DNA of 64,000 nt from Cordilura impudica (Eukaryota > Arthropoda > Insecta > Diptera > Scathophagidae). The notes under the pieces are model-generated. The model had not been told where the DNA came from. It ran no database searches and saw only the letters and a program-made list of their open reading frames with translations. Positions 12,044 to 23,695 of this stretch are shown one piece after another. The DNA is taken from assembly GCA_963682025.1 (NCBI GenBank), contig OY821517.1:299859344-299923343 (forward strand), read 5' to 3'. The translations under genes were made by a program, and so were the position numbers. Positions within the stretch are counted from its first letter, which is position 1. Every line of letters starts with the position of its first letter.

Positions 12044-12794
12044 ACATAGTCACGCTGAGCAAAATGAAGTGACAATCTGTTAATGCAAAAGAAATGTATT
12101 TTCCCCACAACAAAATATTGCAGAATTTTATGTACATAAATAAAATAATATACCCATTTATTTCTAACATGCAGTTATTATGGATATACATATATAGAAT
12201 ATATGTAGTATATTATTTGTATTATTTAATATGTGTATGTATGTATATGTAAATATTACACACAAAAAATACAACATCAAACGTTATTTTTGAGTTTTTC
12301 TCTTTAAATAAATTAAAACATAAAATTTTTTTTTACTAAATTTACATTGTTTTTTTTTTTTTTAATAACAACTACGTATTTAAGCATTATTTGCTTTAGA
12401 TGCTGGTGAATTTTAACTCCCTTTATATTAACTCGTAGTGTCTGCTTGTCGAAAAAATTTTGAATCGATTTTAACCCCTTTCCCGTGACCTAATCGATCT
12501 GAAACTTTGCAGGCAGGCTCGTGGCAATGACAGAAATGATCTAGTAATTTTTTTTTAGTGATGCCAAAACAATGGAAACTTTTAAATTTTTCTACCAGAG
12601 TTGATAAAAAAATGTATAAAGGGTTAGTTTTTATTATATTATTACCACAACAACCACAAAAACAACAAGTCCATCTATGACAACAATAAAACATTTAGAA
12701 TAACAACAAGAACAATATAGAAACATCATATTTTTCACTTTTTTTTTACTTTTTCAGAGATTTCCCAGGGCCTGTTCCACCGATTTTAATGATT

Positions 12795-12825
<31 letters not shown>

Positions 12826-15362
12826 GAAATAAATCCACCCTGCATAGGTCCGCATATGCTAGAGGTTACTCATCCCTGGTACGAACCACGGGATAAGCTC
12901 TGTTGCAGCATAAGCTGTATGAACTATGTTTTTGGAATTATTTATTAATTTTATTTATCAGTATTTTTAATACTTTTAATGTTCACAATGTTTACATATT
13001 TCATAAATAGTTTAATTTTCAATTTTAGCTCTATAAAAACACATTATTTCTTATAAATTTTCCACATTCTCTTCTAAAGACACATTCATTTCTCTCATTT
13101 TTTATATTATTTGGAATTAAGTTATATAATTTAAGTCCTTTGTAGAAAAGTGATCGCTGCATTGCCGTTGTGGCGACTCGTTGTATTCTAAAATTTTCAG
13201 CATTTCTTAGTCTATACGGCTGTACATCTCCTACATAATTTAGTTGCTCGCTTAAATATTCTGGCGCATTACCATTTCTCATTTTTTGTATAAACATTAA
13301 AGTATTTAATTCCAATCTTTGCTTTATACTCATCCACTTGAGTGCATCTAACATTATAGCTATTGGTGTATGTATACCTGTTGCATCTTAGAATTGTCCG
13401 CATTGCCTTATTTTGCAATTTTTGTAGTCTGTCCAGTTGTGCTGCTCTACAACATGTCGAACCATATTCCAAGTGTGGTTTTATCATGGTATTATATATA
13501 TTTATTGCTGTCATTGGTGATATTTTATTCCTAATTCTTTTGAAACAACCAATTTTTTTTTACCGATTTTCTTACAAATATAGTCTATGTGATCGTTGAA
13601 TTTTAGTTCTTTATAAATAATGAAACCAAGGTATTTTATTTGTCTCACTTTTTCCATTATTTCACCATTTATTATAAAGTTTGCATTGCTAGTCATATTT
13701 ATTTCTATTATTTTTGTTTTCTGTTCATTTAGTTTCAGTTTATTAATTTTTAACCATAGTCATTTTAACCATGCGTCATATTGTTTTGGCATTGGTTCTC
13801 GTTATCTCCTTCCGTGTATATGAGAGTATCATCCGCATATAAAATAATTTCACATTTTTTTAATATGTTAGGCATATCATTTATATATATACTAAATAAT
13901 AGTGCACCCCTGCGGAACACCGAACTCATTTTCAATTGAAATGGATTTTATACCATTAACCTTTGTAATTTGTTTCCTATTCGTTAAATATGATTTAAAC
14001 CGTTTTAGCTCGGTGTTCTGTACTCCGTACATATAAAGTTTCTTCAACATTATTTCCCTGTCTATGGTCTCAAATGCTCTTTTAAAGTCCAAAAAAATTG
14101 CCATTATTTTATTATGTTTTTCTATTTTCTTCCACCGATTTATCACATAATTAACTGCGGTTTCATACGAAAATTTTTTTCTGAACCCAGATTGATATTT
14201 TGATAACAACGAGTATTTCTCAATATAATTTTCTACTTGTATTTTTACCACTTTTTCTAAAATCTTTTCACACGTTTTTAATGTATTTATCGGACGATAT
14301 TCTTCACATTTCTTTGTGTTTGCTATCTTCTCAATTGGTGTTATCATTGTTTAGTTCCAATTTTCCGGAAACTCTCCATATTTTAAAGAATTATTTATTA
14401 TACTTAACAAAATATTTCCCGTTATGTTCCAATTATCAATTATAATTTTTCTCGATATTTTGTTATAGTCTGGTTTATTATTTAGTTGCATTATTATGGC
14501 CCTAAGTTCTAAATTCGTTATTTCGCGAAATTTGAATTTGTGTGTTATTATTGGTTTTATGTTGTTAACGTATTGCACTTTCTCAATCGATTCTCTTATT
14601 GATCTAATACTACTGACAAAATAATTGTTAAAATGGCTAGCTATCTGATTGTTATCATTATATTCTATATGGTTAAATATCACATTTTTTATCACAGGTT
14701 GTTTCTTTTTAAATACTAGGTTTTTTTATTTCTTTCCACATTTGTTTTTGATCTTTTGCGTTATTTATTTTATTATTTATGTATTTGTTTTTCTCATTTT
14801 CAATTTTTACTTTATATACATTTCTTATCGATCTATAATTTGACCACGCTTCGTCAGTGTTCTCATACCTTGCGATTTGCTCTTTTATAATTTTTTCTCT
14901 TTTTAATACACGAAGTTCATTATTAAACCACTTATTTGCACCATTTGTATGTTGTATTGTCTTCTTATTAGTAAATTTTTTGATCACTTCTTCAAGAGAT
15001 TTATCCAACACTACTGCGTTTTCATTTACACCATTATCTATGTTATACTTTAATATTGCATATAATTGTCTGTTGAATAAATTCTTATTGTATTTAAATA
15101 TATCTTGAGTCATAATATTTGTTTCCTTTTGACTAATGTATTTATTTTCAATATTTATGTACAAAGATTCGTGATCTGCTATATTATTATTGCAAATATT
15201 TTCTACCGTCACATTATGGCTATTTGTTATAACATAATCAATTTTAGTATTGGAATGTTTTGTTACCCGTGTATAATTGTATACGATTTGTTTCAATCCA
15301 TTATCATTTAAACTGCTTTCAATTCTATTCTTATAAAAAACATTTTGCGAAAGAAATCTTTC
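12795..15362 (-). pseudogene. LINE with (TTA)n tail: endonuclease end to RT
   Basis: Minus strand, 5' to 3'. The end of an AP-type endonuclease (TKIDYVITNS, IADHESLYINI, 15296-15150) is followed by a Lys-rich linker and then RT: RPINTLKTCEKILEKVV, QSGFRKKFSYETAVNYV, FLDFKRAFETIDREIM, FGVPQGC. A frameshift then leads to LLFSIYINDMP and ILYADDTLIY (about 13830-13890). The thumb and C-terminus come in further frames (RQIKYLGFII, MIKPHLEYGS) down to 13031. The 3' UTR ends in an (AAT/TTA)n tract at 12797-12830, a tail type seen in I/LOA-like LINEs. It is truncated within the endonuclease and broken by several frameshifts. Its flanks are family C copy 2. Confidence 0.8.
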
Positions 15363-15769
15363 CTTGAATTTGGTGAATCATTCTCACTAAAAATGATCAC
15401 CTTAGCTATCCTATTGAGGACGTGATCGTGACAAGAACAACATAGAAAATTATATTTTTTCAAGACTTTTTTTTAGTTCTTTATTCAAATCTCGGGCTCT
15501 AATTGACCGATTTGGACGATTTCAAATAACAAACTTCTCAGGATGTTAATGATTCATTTTTTTTTATCAACGAGCACCCTAGCTGTCCGATTGATGCCGT
15601 CATCGTGATTTCCACAGACGGACAGACGGACATCGCTATATCAACTCCGGCTGTTATAAGGATCACAAATATATATATTTTATGGGGTCCAAATTTTTTT
15701 TTTTAATTATTACAAACGGAATGACAAACTTATATATACCCTCTGTACACTAGAGTGGAGGGTATAAAA

Positions 15770-16235
15770 ATGTCACAAATAATGCTGACATCGTTTTCCA
15801 AATAATTTTTTACTTTAACTGCAGTGGACAGAAATATAAAAAAAATTCAAATTTCAATAAGAAATCGGGAAAAATCGATAATTCCGCAAGATCAAAAAAA
15901 TTCTACATAATTTCCTTTGGTTGTGGTTTTCTCCTAATTTCTTTTCACAATTCCGGTAAATCACTTCTGAAGAGTACTAGCCTACAAAAGAATATTATCC
16001 GTTATAAATATTATTAGTTTAGGGATTATTTTCCAAGTTCAGAACTCAATAACTCGAGAAATTCGTTAGATAGATCTTAAAAAAACCTTTCATTTAAAAT
16101 GTCTCTTGTCTTTTTAGGAGAAAAAATAATAAAAAAAATATGAGATTTGTAACAAAATATGCAAATTTCATTCAAATTACGTCAAACTATAGCCAATTTC
16201 TTGAGTAATTGAGGATTGAACTAAGACAACTCTTA
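15770..16235. other. Unassigned AT-rich DNA
   Basis: No coding signature or copy elsewhere in the window was recognised. Confidence 0.3.
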
Positions 16236-16431
16236 TGCGGCCTACACACGAGGCAACCAGTTGAAGCAATGGTTGTATCAACAATGATACACACGTAGCA
16301 ACGGTTGCCTCAATTAGCCAGAAATATCAAAAAGTTTTGATATTTTTCGTTGGTTGAGGCAACCGTTGCTACGTGTATATCATTGTTGATACAACCATTG
16401 CTTCAACTGGTTGCCTCGTGTGTAGGCCGCA
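16236..16431. mobile_element. 196-bp hairpin MITE with TTA target duplication
   Basis: The two halves are nearly perfect inverted repeats (tgcggcctacacacgag at the left, its reverse complement at the right). They meet at a short core near 16330. TTA flanks both ends (16233-16235 and 16432-16434). A 3-bp TTA/TAA duplication is typical of PIF/Harbinger elements, so a Tourist-like MITE is the best guess. It has no coding capacity. Confidence 0.75.
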
Positions 16432-16569
16432 TTACGATACTGAGAGTAATGGATATAAGTAAATAAGCTAAAAATAGAAAAATAACGATTTTCATGTGTG
16501 TTAGTGTTGTATCTTCTGAGATTAATACAAACTGATTATTAGCCATGCCCAGCATTGTTACTGACAAAT

Positions 16570-17242
16570 CTGTGGTTATCTAGAATAACCGCGTATGTCA
16601 TAAAATCACAATGTTCAGGGGATCCAAAAACGTTATATTTGAAATTATGGGCTCGATATAAAGATTTTAGAGCTTTTTATTTAACGGTCCTGTAGATATG
16701 GGCAATAAATACTTTATATAAAATTTTGAGTCAAAAATCTTCAGAGGAATAGATCCAAGAGAAGGACGAAGAAAACAATATGTAAATTAGACTTAAAGTG
16801 TGTGCAGATAAAACAACTTATGTCGACAAACGTCATTTTCTTTGAACAAGAAAACTACCAGTGCAATTACCCATTAAGACATAAGTTGTTGTTGCTTGAA
16901 AAATTGATTTTTTTTCGTCAACTAAAAGTTAACGGGACTTGGGGTGAGAATATAACAACGTATCAAGAATAATAGTGACAACAAATAACTGAAAAATAAT
17001 CCAAAATTATTTTGCATTTTTTTTCATTAATAACAACGTATGTCGCTATGTGTCGTTTTCTGAGAAAATAATTTGTCAGCGATCAAACGTAGGTTGACAT
17101 ACGTCGTTAGTGCTGCAAATTAATTTAATAAACATTTAAGTTACGTCGTTATTTAAAGAACATGTAAAGAGCGTTAAAAATTAATATATTTGTCATCGTT
17201 AACTCAAAACTGACAAAAATGGACATACGCGGAAAACCACAG
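16570..17242. mobile_element. Element D copy 1, non-autonomous TIR transposon
   Basis: Bounded by inverted repeats starting ctgtggtt and containing ccgcgtatgtc. The right one lacks a short internal piece. AAAT flanks both sides, a possible 4-bp target duplication. The interior repeatedly carries acgtatgtc/gacatacgtcg motifs. A second copy in the opposite orientation is at 52153-52882. No transposase is encoded and the superfamily is not identified. Confidence 0.65.
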
Positions 17243-17285
17243 AAATTAAGATTCTATGTAAGTTAAACTAAAAAAAGTGAACAAA

Positions 17286-18026
17286 AACAAGTAAGAAAAT
17301 TATAATAGGTCTAGACCGACTATACGATACCCTATACCATGCGTTTAGAGACCCTATCTTTCAGGCCCAACTAACTGGATATAGAAAATAAGCATAAACC
17401 AAATTTGAGTGGGATTTTTATTAATTTTTTCGGCTGCAGATATGAAAAAGTTCATATCGGATGCTATATCTATATGGGGACTAGGCCCAAAAATGGACCG
17501 ATCCTGACCATGTTTGGTAAAGTCTCTTGTATGTTGCATAAATATATACAAAATAAAGTTGAGAAGAATCAGTGCAATATTTTTGTTTTTTGATAGATTT
17601 AAGTGAAGATCGGGAAGCAGCTCTATATGGGGCCTATGACTAAGAGTTGTCCAATAGGCATCATTTTTAGACTACTGTTTAATGGATGTAATATATACAT
17701 ACGAACCCAATTTGACTAAGATTTGTATGATAATTTGGATCTTATGGCAATTTATGTCGATTTCATCCCACGGCAGATGAAAGACTAAATACCAAATTTC
17801 ATCAAAATATATTCACATTTGCGACCTGCAGTTTGATTACAAGCTTTACATGGACACATAGACGGACGGACGGACGGACGGACAGACGGACATCGTTAAA
17901 TCGAATCAGATAGTGATTCTGATTCGATCGGTATAACTAAAGATGGGTGTAGGTCAAATATTTTTGGTTGTTACAAACAGCAGCACAAGTCATTATACCC
18001 AAACCACACAGTGGTATAGGGTATAA
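17286..18026 (-). mobile_element. Family A Helitron-like element
   Basis: A nearly complete copy on the minus strand. The 3' terminus and hairpin lie at 17286-17330, the GTCC tract (as ggacggacggacgg) at about 17863-17890, and the 5' motif (ccactgtgtggtttgggtat in reverse) at about 18000-18026. Short open frames on both strands arise from the repeat and recur in every copy. Confidence 0.75.
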
Positions 18027-18931
18027 AAATTGTTTCTATATTTAAAAAAAAAAGTGCAACAAACATGATAGTTTTTTCATAATAAAATTTTTTTAATGTA
18101 TTCTTAGCTACATTATAGCCAAATATAATTAAACGGTATGACCAAGTCTGAATTAAATAATGGACAAAAACTGATTTTCAAAACTTTTAAGGCTCATAAA
18201 AAAGTTGGTCAACAAACTCGCCAAACCGAGTATAGGGGTTTACTACCCTTTGTTCATTGAATCGAACCTATACTGTAAAGTTTGTGCATTTTGGTAAAAG
18301 TCTTTATTTATCGCACTGTGTAATGGACAATATTTTTTGTCCATTCCACTCTTTTTCTTTTTAGTCCTATTTGTATCAGTTATTTAAAGAAATTTAAATA
18401 TCAGCAATTCCATTCACCAAAATAACATAAACAGGTAGAATTGAATCTCTTTTGAAAAAAGTTAAAATCAATATATGTAAAAATTTTACTTTTAAAAGCA
18501 TACAAAATTACCCACTTACCATTTACCAACTCAACCAATAACAACATTTTAATATTTGTTGTTTGAAAGTGAAAAATCACCAGCAACATACAAATCTTAT
18601 TAAAATGAAAACATGCTTTTAATATTAAAAACCATCAAATAAATGCATGTACGAATAGATACGTGTCAATGTACATACTTGTGTACGAGTATGTATTTAT
18701 GTTCTACAATTCGTTCATGTTTTACACAGGAGATGCGTGGTGCTGTTATTGTTATTCGTTAAGCGCAGAGGTTCTCAGACGGTGGTACGTTTCTATATAC
18801 CAATATATAGGAATTTTTCTAAAAAATTTGAAAACGGTTTTTTTTAATGTTCATCGAATTATTTTTTAACTCATCCTTATCTTAAAACTCATTGTTTAGA
18901 AGGTGAGCCAAAAAAATTTATTTTTTATTTT
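18027..18931. other. Unassigned AT-rich DNA between two family A copies
   Basis: No recognised gene or repeat. It is flanked by inverted family A elements that point outward by their 3' ends. Confidence 0.3.
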
Positions 18932-19743
18932 TATACCCTATACCACTATGTGGTTTGGGTATAATGACTTTGTGCTGCTGTTTGTAACAACCAAAAATAT
19001 TTGACCTACACCCATCTTTAATTATACCGATCGAATCAGAATCACTATCTGATCGAATCAGAATCACTATCTGATTCGATTTAACGATGTCCGTCTGTCC
19101 GTCTGTGTGTCCATGTAAAGTTTTAATCAAACTGCAGGTCGCAAATATGAATATATTTTGATGAAATTTGGTATTTGATCTTTTATCAACCATGGGATGA
19201 ACGCTATTGAAATTGGTAAGAATCGGTCCATGTTCAGACCTAGCCCCCATGCAACTGACCCCTATGAAATCAGCATATATTGCCATAAGATCCAAATTGT
19301 CATACAAATCTTAGTCAAATTAGGTTCGTCTGTATATATTACATCCATTAATCAGTAGTCTAAAATGATCCCTATTGGATAACTCTTCGTCATAGGCCCC
19401 ATATAGAGCTGCTTCCCGATCTTTACTTAAATCTATCAAAAAACAAAAATATTGCACTGATTCTTCTCAAATTTTGTTTGTATATATTTTTGCAAAATAC
19501 AAGAGACTTTACAAAACTTGGTCAGGATCGGTCCATTTTTGGGCCTAGTCCCCATATAAATATAGCATCCGATATGAAATTTTTCATATCTGCAGCCAAA
19601 AAAATTAATAAAAATCCCGCTCAAATTTGGTTTATGCTTATTTTCTATATAAAGTTAGTTGGGCCTAAGAGATAGGGTCTCTAAACGCATGGTATAGGGT
19701 ATCATATAGTCGGTCTCGACCGACTATAATTTTCTTACTTGTT
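18932..19743 (+). mobile_element. Family A Helitron-like element
   Basis: Full-length copy. It starts tataccctataccac and includes the tgtccgtctgtccgtc tract near 19088. The 3' end has gcatggtatagggtat, then a hairpin with arms around ggtctcgacc (one mismatch to other copies), then CTTACTTGTT. The 5' taccctatac and 3' gtatagggta are inverted, as in Helentron-type elements. The central cgattcgatttaacgatgtccg block resembles the conserved block next to the GTCY tract of fly DINE-1 elements. Confidence 0.75.
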
Positions 19744-19844
19744 TAGCCATAACATAGTTGCCGCCGTTAAAAAGTACCTATGTAGAAAAATTATATTAAA
19801 ACAACTTTTAATAAATTTTATAAAATTATATTATGTATAAAAAC

Positions 19845-20905
19845 TGTCTATGTATGAAAAAGTTTTCGCTAATTTTTATTTAAAAATATCTTAAAATCCA
19901 AAGCTGACCTTTGCAAATAATGGGTTAAAGTCGCGTATTTATCCCAAATTTTAGGAACGGAAGTTCTAGATATTTGTTTATTATATTTTAAGCGTCGCAG
20001 CTAAAAATTAAACAGCACTTACAAAATATTTGAAGTTTTGGAATAAATGGTCTTTTATTAGCTTGGGGTTATATGTGACCCCAATTCCAAAAGGGTTAAT
20101 GGGGCTTCCAAAAGGGTTAATATGGCTATTAAAATAAAATATGACATTTAAAAGTAGAAAAGGGATAAATTTCTGATACAAAATATTTAGAAAGGAGTAC
20201 ATTTACAGAATATTTTACAAAATTCCCATTTTTCCCGAAATCCGCAAAAATTAAATCGTTGTCAAAAAAAATTCTGGTTCGGGATTTACTTAAAAATACA
20301 CACAGTTAATCTGTAGCATGCATTTAACAAAACCTTAAAGCGCCAGATCCATTTTTTTAAATTTTGTTTAAGAAAATTCTTTAAAACTTGAAAAAGGAGT
20401 TTTCAAAATTTTATAAAAAAAATTTCATTTTCGGTCTCAATGCGCAATAGGTTAACAACGCGTTAATAAAACAATTCTTCATATCTGAGTACTTATAGGT
20501 ATAGAGACCAGAAAAATTTTGTGGCTTTAATCAATTTGTTAAAGCTGAAAAAATGTTCATCACATTTCATGACCTAGAGTTTTTTTTGGCACAAAAGTGG
20601 TCTGGGGAATTTGTTATTTCTTGGCGAGAATTAATTCGATTTTGATGTTATATAGTTTTTTGAAAAGATAATTCATATAAAATCGATTCATATAAAAACT
20701 TCTCGAAAGAATGAAACTATAGAACGAAATTTTCGTAAAATCTGAAAAAAAAGTCATATTTCAGTCGCGTTGAGGCACCTCTAATTTTTTTTTTTTTTTT
20801 TTGATTGACCCAAAACTTTATTTTTTTCAGTTTTTTTGCTATTCGCATATTTCTAGGGGGTGAGACTTTAAATTCGAACATTTTTTTGCCCTCCATATAA
20901 TGAGG
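19845..20905 (-). repeat. Repeat F copy 1
   Basis: About 1 kb that matches 39800-40868 in reverse complement. Shared blocks include aaatgccccagaccactttt and the gcacccctaaaaatatgcg block (in this copy, reversed). It contains no recognisable coding sequence and the element type is unknown. Its right end abuts a mariner-type remnant. Confidence 0.6.
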
Positions 20906-20954
20906 GACGTATATTTTTATACCGTACTTGGTTGGCCTTAATTTTATCAATGTG

Positions 20955-21430
20955 CATACTGAAGAGATTAAGGCCGCTGTGAACGTTAGTGTAGAAAAAG
21001 ATCCCAATTTATCGATTCGTCGTCGAAACGTGGAAAATTTTGTGCAAAGATCTTGGCCTACAGCCGTATAAGATCGAGCTGGTGCAGTAATTTAAGCCAC
21101 GAGACCATCATATGCATTGTTTTTTCACCGATTAGGCGCTAGAGCGGTTGGAAACTGACCCGATGTTTTATAATAAAATTGTGTTCAGCGATGAGGCTCA
21201 TTTTTGGCTTAGTGGGTTTGTTAATAAACAAAATTGCCGCATATGGAATGGAGACAGACCCTACAGACTTCATTCTTATCACGGATGGTGATGGCAACTT
21301 GTATACAGCTCCAAACAACGAAACGACAAGCATAAATCTATTATTAGGCTCTTTGCTGGGTCTCAACAGAGATCTAATGGGTGATTCGTATGGTGTTTTA
21401 TCTTGTGCGGTCAAAAATTTGGTGTGGTAG
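20955..21430 (+). pseudogene. Mariner-type transposase remnant
   Basis: Broken translation in order: SVEKDPNLSIRRRNVEN (end of the DNA-binding region), then KIELVQ, stop, FKPRDH, and from about 21145 DPMFYNKIVFSDEAHFWLSG followed by VNKQNCRIWNGDRP. The FSDEAHF block holds the first catalytic Asp of the Tc1/mariner DD(D/E) transposase. Several stops (about 21068, 21091, 21136, 21290) disable it. It belongs to the same broad family as the element at 53.8 kb but is a different, older copy covering a different part of the protein. Confidence 0.8.
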
Positions 21431-21759
21431 TTCATTTGTGTTTATAAGTAAAATATGAAGATAGTAAAATTATACACATGGTTTTTCCAGCAAATTTTCT
21501 TTGGCATCGGTTTGGTTAATATCCGACAAATGATTAAAGTTGCATGATCAATTTTTTTCGGGATATTAATTTCAATATTGAAAAACGTGACCATTTTGCT
21601 GGAAAAAACCTTCGAAACCCTAAGTTTTTTAAATAATTTTACGTTAGGACCCATACATAACACAAGGGAACAAAATTGAACTTTTTTTGTGTTGATTTGA
21701 AATTTATAGCAAATTTTTACTAATTTGAGGTCGCTGATTTCAAATCTGCACTTGGTTTT

Positions 21760-22283
21760 TTTCTATCAGCTCGACTTTTCGAGATATACCGTTATGTTCA
21801 AAATTAAGGCACTTCCGCTACATATATTGGAATAACTTGAAAACGGTTCAGCATATTAAATTGAAAAAAAAATCCGAAACTCGCAAACAATATTCTCTTA
21901 AAGCCGTGCTTACTTTGTTTTTAAATTTTCCAAGTAGTTTTAGAGATATCGTTCAAGTTTTGAAAAAAAATCAAAATTTTTTTAAAAAAACATTTTTTTT
22001 GTTCTTTAAAAATTCCTAAAAAATAAAAATGGGACAAAAATCACAGTTTTGGTCTACAAACAGTTAGTTAAATATATTTCGAATAAAATGAGCTTTATTT
22101 CATTGCAATCGGTGCACAACTTTTGATTTTGTTCACGATTTACTGAATTGATATAAATCGCGATTTCCATACAAAAATAACATTTTCTAATGTGTAAGTG
22201 TTTGTATGTAATAAGTTAGTTTTTTATGATTCTAAAAATTAAAAAAATTAAGTAATAAAAAAAGATTATTTCATTTTTATGGT
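21760..22283 (+). repeat. Left long inverted repeat of element X
   Basis: About 525 bp, imperfectly matching the reverse complement of 24041-24570. It runs from ttctatcagctcgacttttc to ttatttcatttttatggt. Differences are mostly in homopolymer tracts and scattered substitutions. Confidence 0.75.
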
Positions 22284-22364
22284 CAGCTATACTTTTTAAT
22301 TTAACACAAAAAGAGAATTTTAAAGAAAAATAAAAAATTTTAATACACAAATATTACAATGTAA

Positions 22365-23609
22365 TTACAACTCATCGAAAAATTTTCTTTTATAAGATTT
22401 TCTTAAATAACGTTGTTTAGAGGGATTTGTTTTAATGCTCCAGCAATAGTCCGCCATCATATGCTTATCCCAGTGACCCTGGTACCACTCCTCTATAGTG
22501 CGGATATCTTGATGGAAACGTTCACCTTGTTCTTCACTGAAGTCTCCAAGATTTTCAGGGAAACAATCCAAATGACTGTGTAGGTAGTGCACCTTAATGC
22601 TCATATTACAACCAAGCTGCTTGAAATGTGACAACATGTTATCCACGTGGTCCGAATAGTGCTCACCCTTTTTGTTTCCCAGGAAATTGCGCACTATCCA
22701 AACAAATTCATTCCAAGCATTTCTTTCAATATCTGTCATGGAATTACTAAAATTTTCATCATTGATTAATTTTTTGATTTGAGGGCCATCAAAAATGCCA
22801 GCTTTCAGTTTCTCCGAACTCAAATTGTTGAACTTTTTACTGATATATCTAAAACAATCATACTCCTCTAATCCCATCGCTGTTACTAAACCAGGAACAT
22901 CTGAACAATAAACAAATTCATCGTCTTCGGAAAAGAATGGAAGTAAGTTTTTTTCTCTGTTACGGTAGTATGAAATTGTTGTTCCTTGGGTTAACAGATT
23001 TTTTTGCTTTAATCGAGAAGCAAGAATTTCAGATGCTTTTTTAGAAAGTCCAAGGTCTCTCACTAAATCACTAAGCTCCTCCTGATTAAATTGCTCGCGT
23101 TCAGAAGAAATATCTAAATGCAAGTCATCTGATCCAAATTCAGAAATTGGTGAAGGAACATTTTGTCGTAAGTCGTGGAAATTGTGTGTAGATGTAGATG
23201 GTTGTGGTTCTGAATCCTCACTAGAGTACAGGACTGGTTGGGTAATAGACAACACGTTAGGATAAATCCATTTAGACCGGTTTGTTTTATTAATGCCTGT
23301 TATGTTGACAGCGCAAAAATAACAATCATCATAATGATTCGAAGGTTCCCGCCAGATCATTGGTGTTTTATACTTGAGGTGGGTCCGTTGCTTGTTTGCC
23401 CATAACCTTAAATACTCTACACAGTTTTTACATACAGTATTAGGAATCCAGTACTTGTCACGGGTTTCCATGGTAAATCCGAAGTAGTCAAAATAAATTT
23501 TTTTAATAAAATCTGACACACTTTTTCTATTTTTTATAAACGTGTATTCGCCACATATGTTACAAAAATAGTTGGGATTGATTTTACAGGTGTTTCTTGA
23601 CGTAGCCAT
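22365..23609 (-). CDS. Element X Cys-rich transposase-like protein, catalytic core shortened
   Basis: An intact 414-codon frame with ATG at 23607-23609. The N-terminus has three CxxC pairs (C16/C19, C60/C63, C96/C99), likely zinc ligands, with a WxPNTVCKNC pattern resembling a ZAD-like fold. A Ser/Glu-rich linker (about 128-185) follows. The C-terminal half contains GIFDGPQIKKL, ERNAWNEFV, the motif HYLHSHLDCFPENLG and FSEEQGERFHQDI (358-369), then W/Y-rich ADYCW and a basic tail (KSYKRKF). The HxxxHxD...SEExGE pattern resembles the region around the last catalytic Glu in RAG1/CMC-type transposases. From memory, longer relatives carry roughly 150 or more extra residues, with DSSK and CGDLK motifs, where this copy jumps at about residue 251. 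I therefore infer an in-frame internal deletion removing two catalytic acids. Function unproven. Confidence 0.6.
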   Translation of the reverse strand: MATSRNTCKINPNYFCNICGEYTFIKNRKSVSDFIKKIYFDYFGFTMETRDKYWIPNTVCKNCVEYLRLWANKQRTHLKYKTPMIWREPSNHYDDCYFCAVNITGINKTNRSKWIYPNVLSITQPVLYSSEDSEPQPSTSTHNFHDLRQNVPSPISEFGSDDLHLDISSEREQFNQEELSDLVRDLGLSKKASEILASRLKQKNLLTQGTTISYYRNREKNLLPFFSEDDEFVYCSDVPGLVTAMGLEEYDCFRYISKKFNNLSSEKLKAGIFDGPQIKKLINDENFSNSMTDIERNAWNEFVWIVRNFLGNKKGEHYSDHVDNMLSHFKQLGCNMSIKVHYLHSHLDCFPENLGDFSEEQGERFHQDIRTIEEWYQGHWDKHMMADYCWSIKTNPSKQRYLRKSYKRKFFDEL

Positions 23610-23660
23610 TGCACAATTTTGAAGTATATATCAAAGTAAGTAACAATTTTCAATAAATAA

Positions 23661-23695
23661 CACACGGGAACAAAATTGAACTTTTTTGTGTTGAC
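23661..23695 (+). repeat. Internal copy of the element X left terminus
   Basis: About 34 bp (acacgggaacaaaattgaac and onward) nearly identical to the left end at 21660-21697. It lies in direct orientation, 50 bp upstream of the gene's ATG. It could be a transposase-binding site near the promoter, or the trace of a rearranged end. Confidence 0.65.

Larger units (their letters stand above)
9368..15769 (-). mobile_element. Helitron-like family C, copy 2, split by two LINEs
   Basis: Read on the minus strand, the element runs from a 5' end at about 15769 (a taccctcc box) to a 3' end at 9368. The 3' end carries a short hairpin (attcgg/ccgaat, 9386-9402) and the terminus CTTACTTGTT. The GTCC-type tract (gacggacagacggac) is at about 15617-15632. 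The body is 9368-9475, 10412-12794 and 15363-15769, matching copy 3 at 43.8-46.8 kb. LINEs occupy the two gaps. Relative to copy 3, about 430 bp next to the first LINE is missing. The Helitron assignment rests on architecture only. I see no Rep/helicase ORF. Confidence 0.65.

Noticed and set aside
19436..19675. Recurrent 62- and 65-codon ORFs on opposite strands of family A copies
   Set aside because: They recur wherever the repeat occurs and overlap on both strands, so shared DNA explains the conservation. No domain, start context or frame-specific conservation could be seen.
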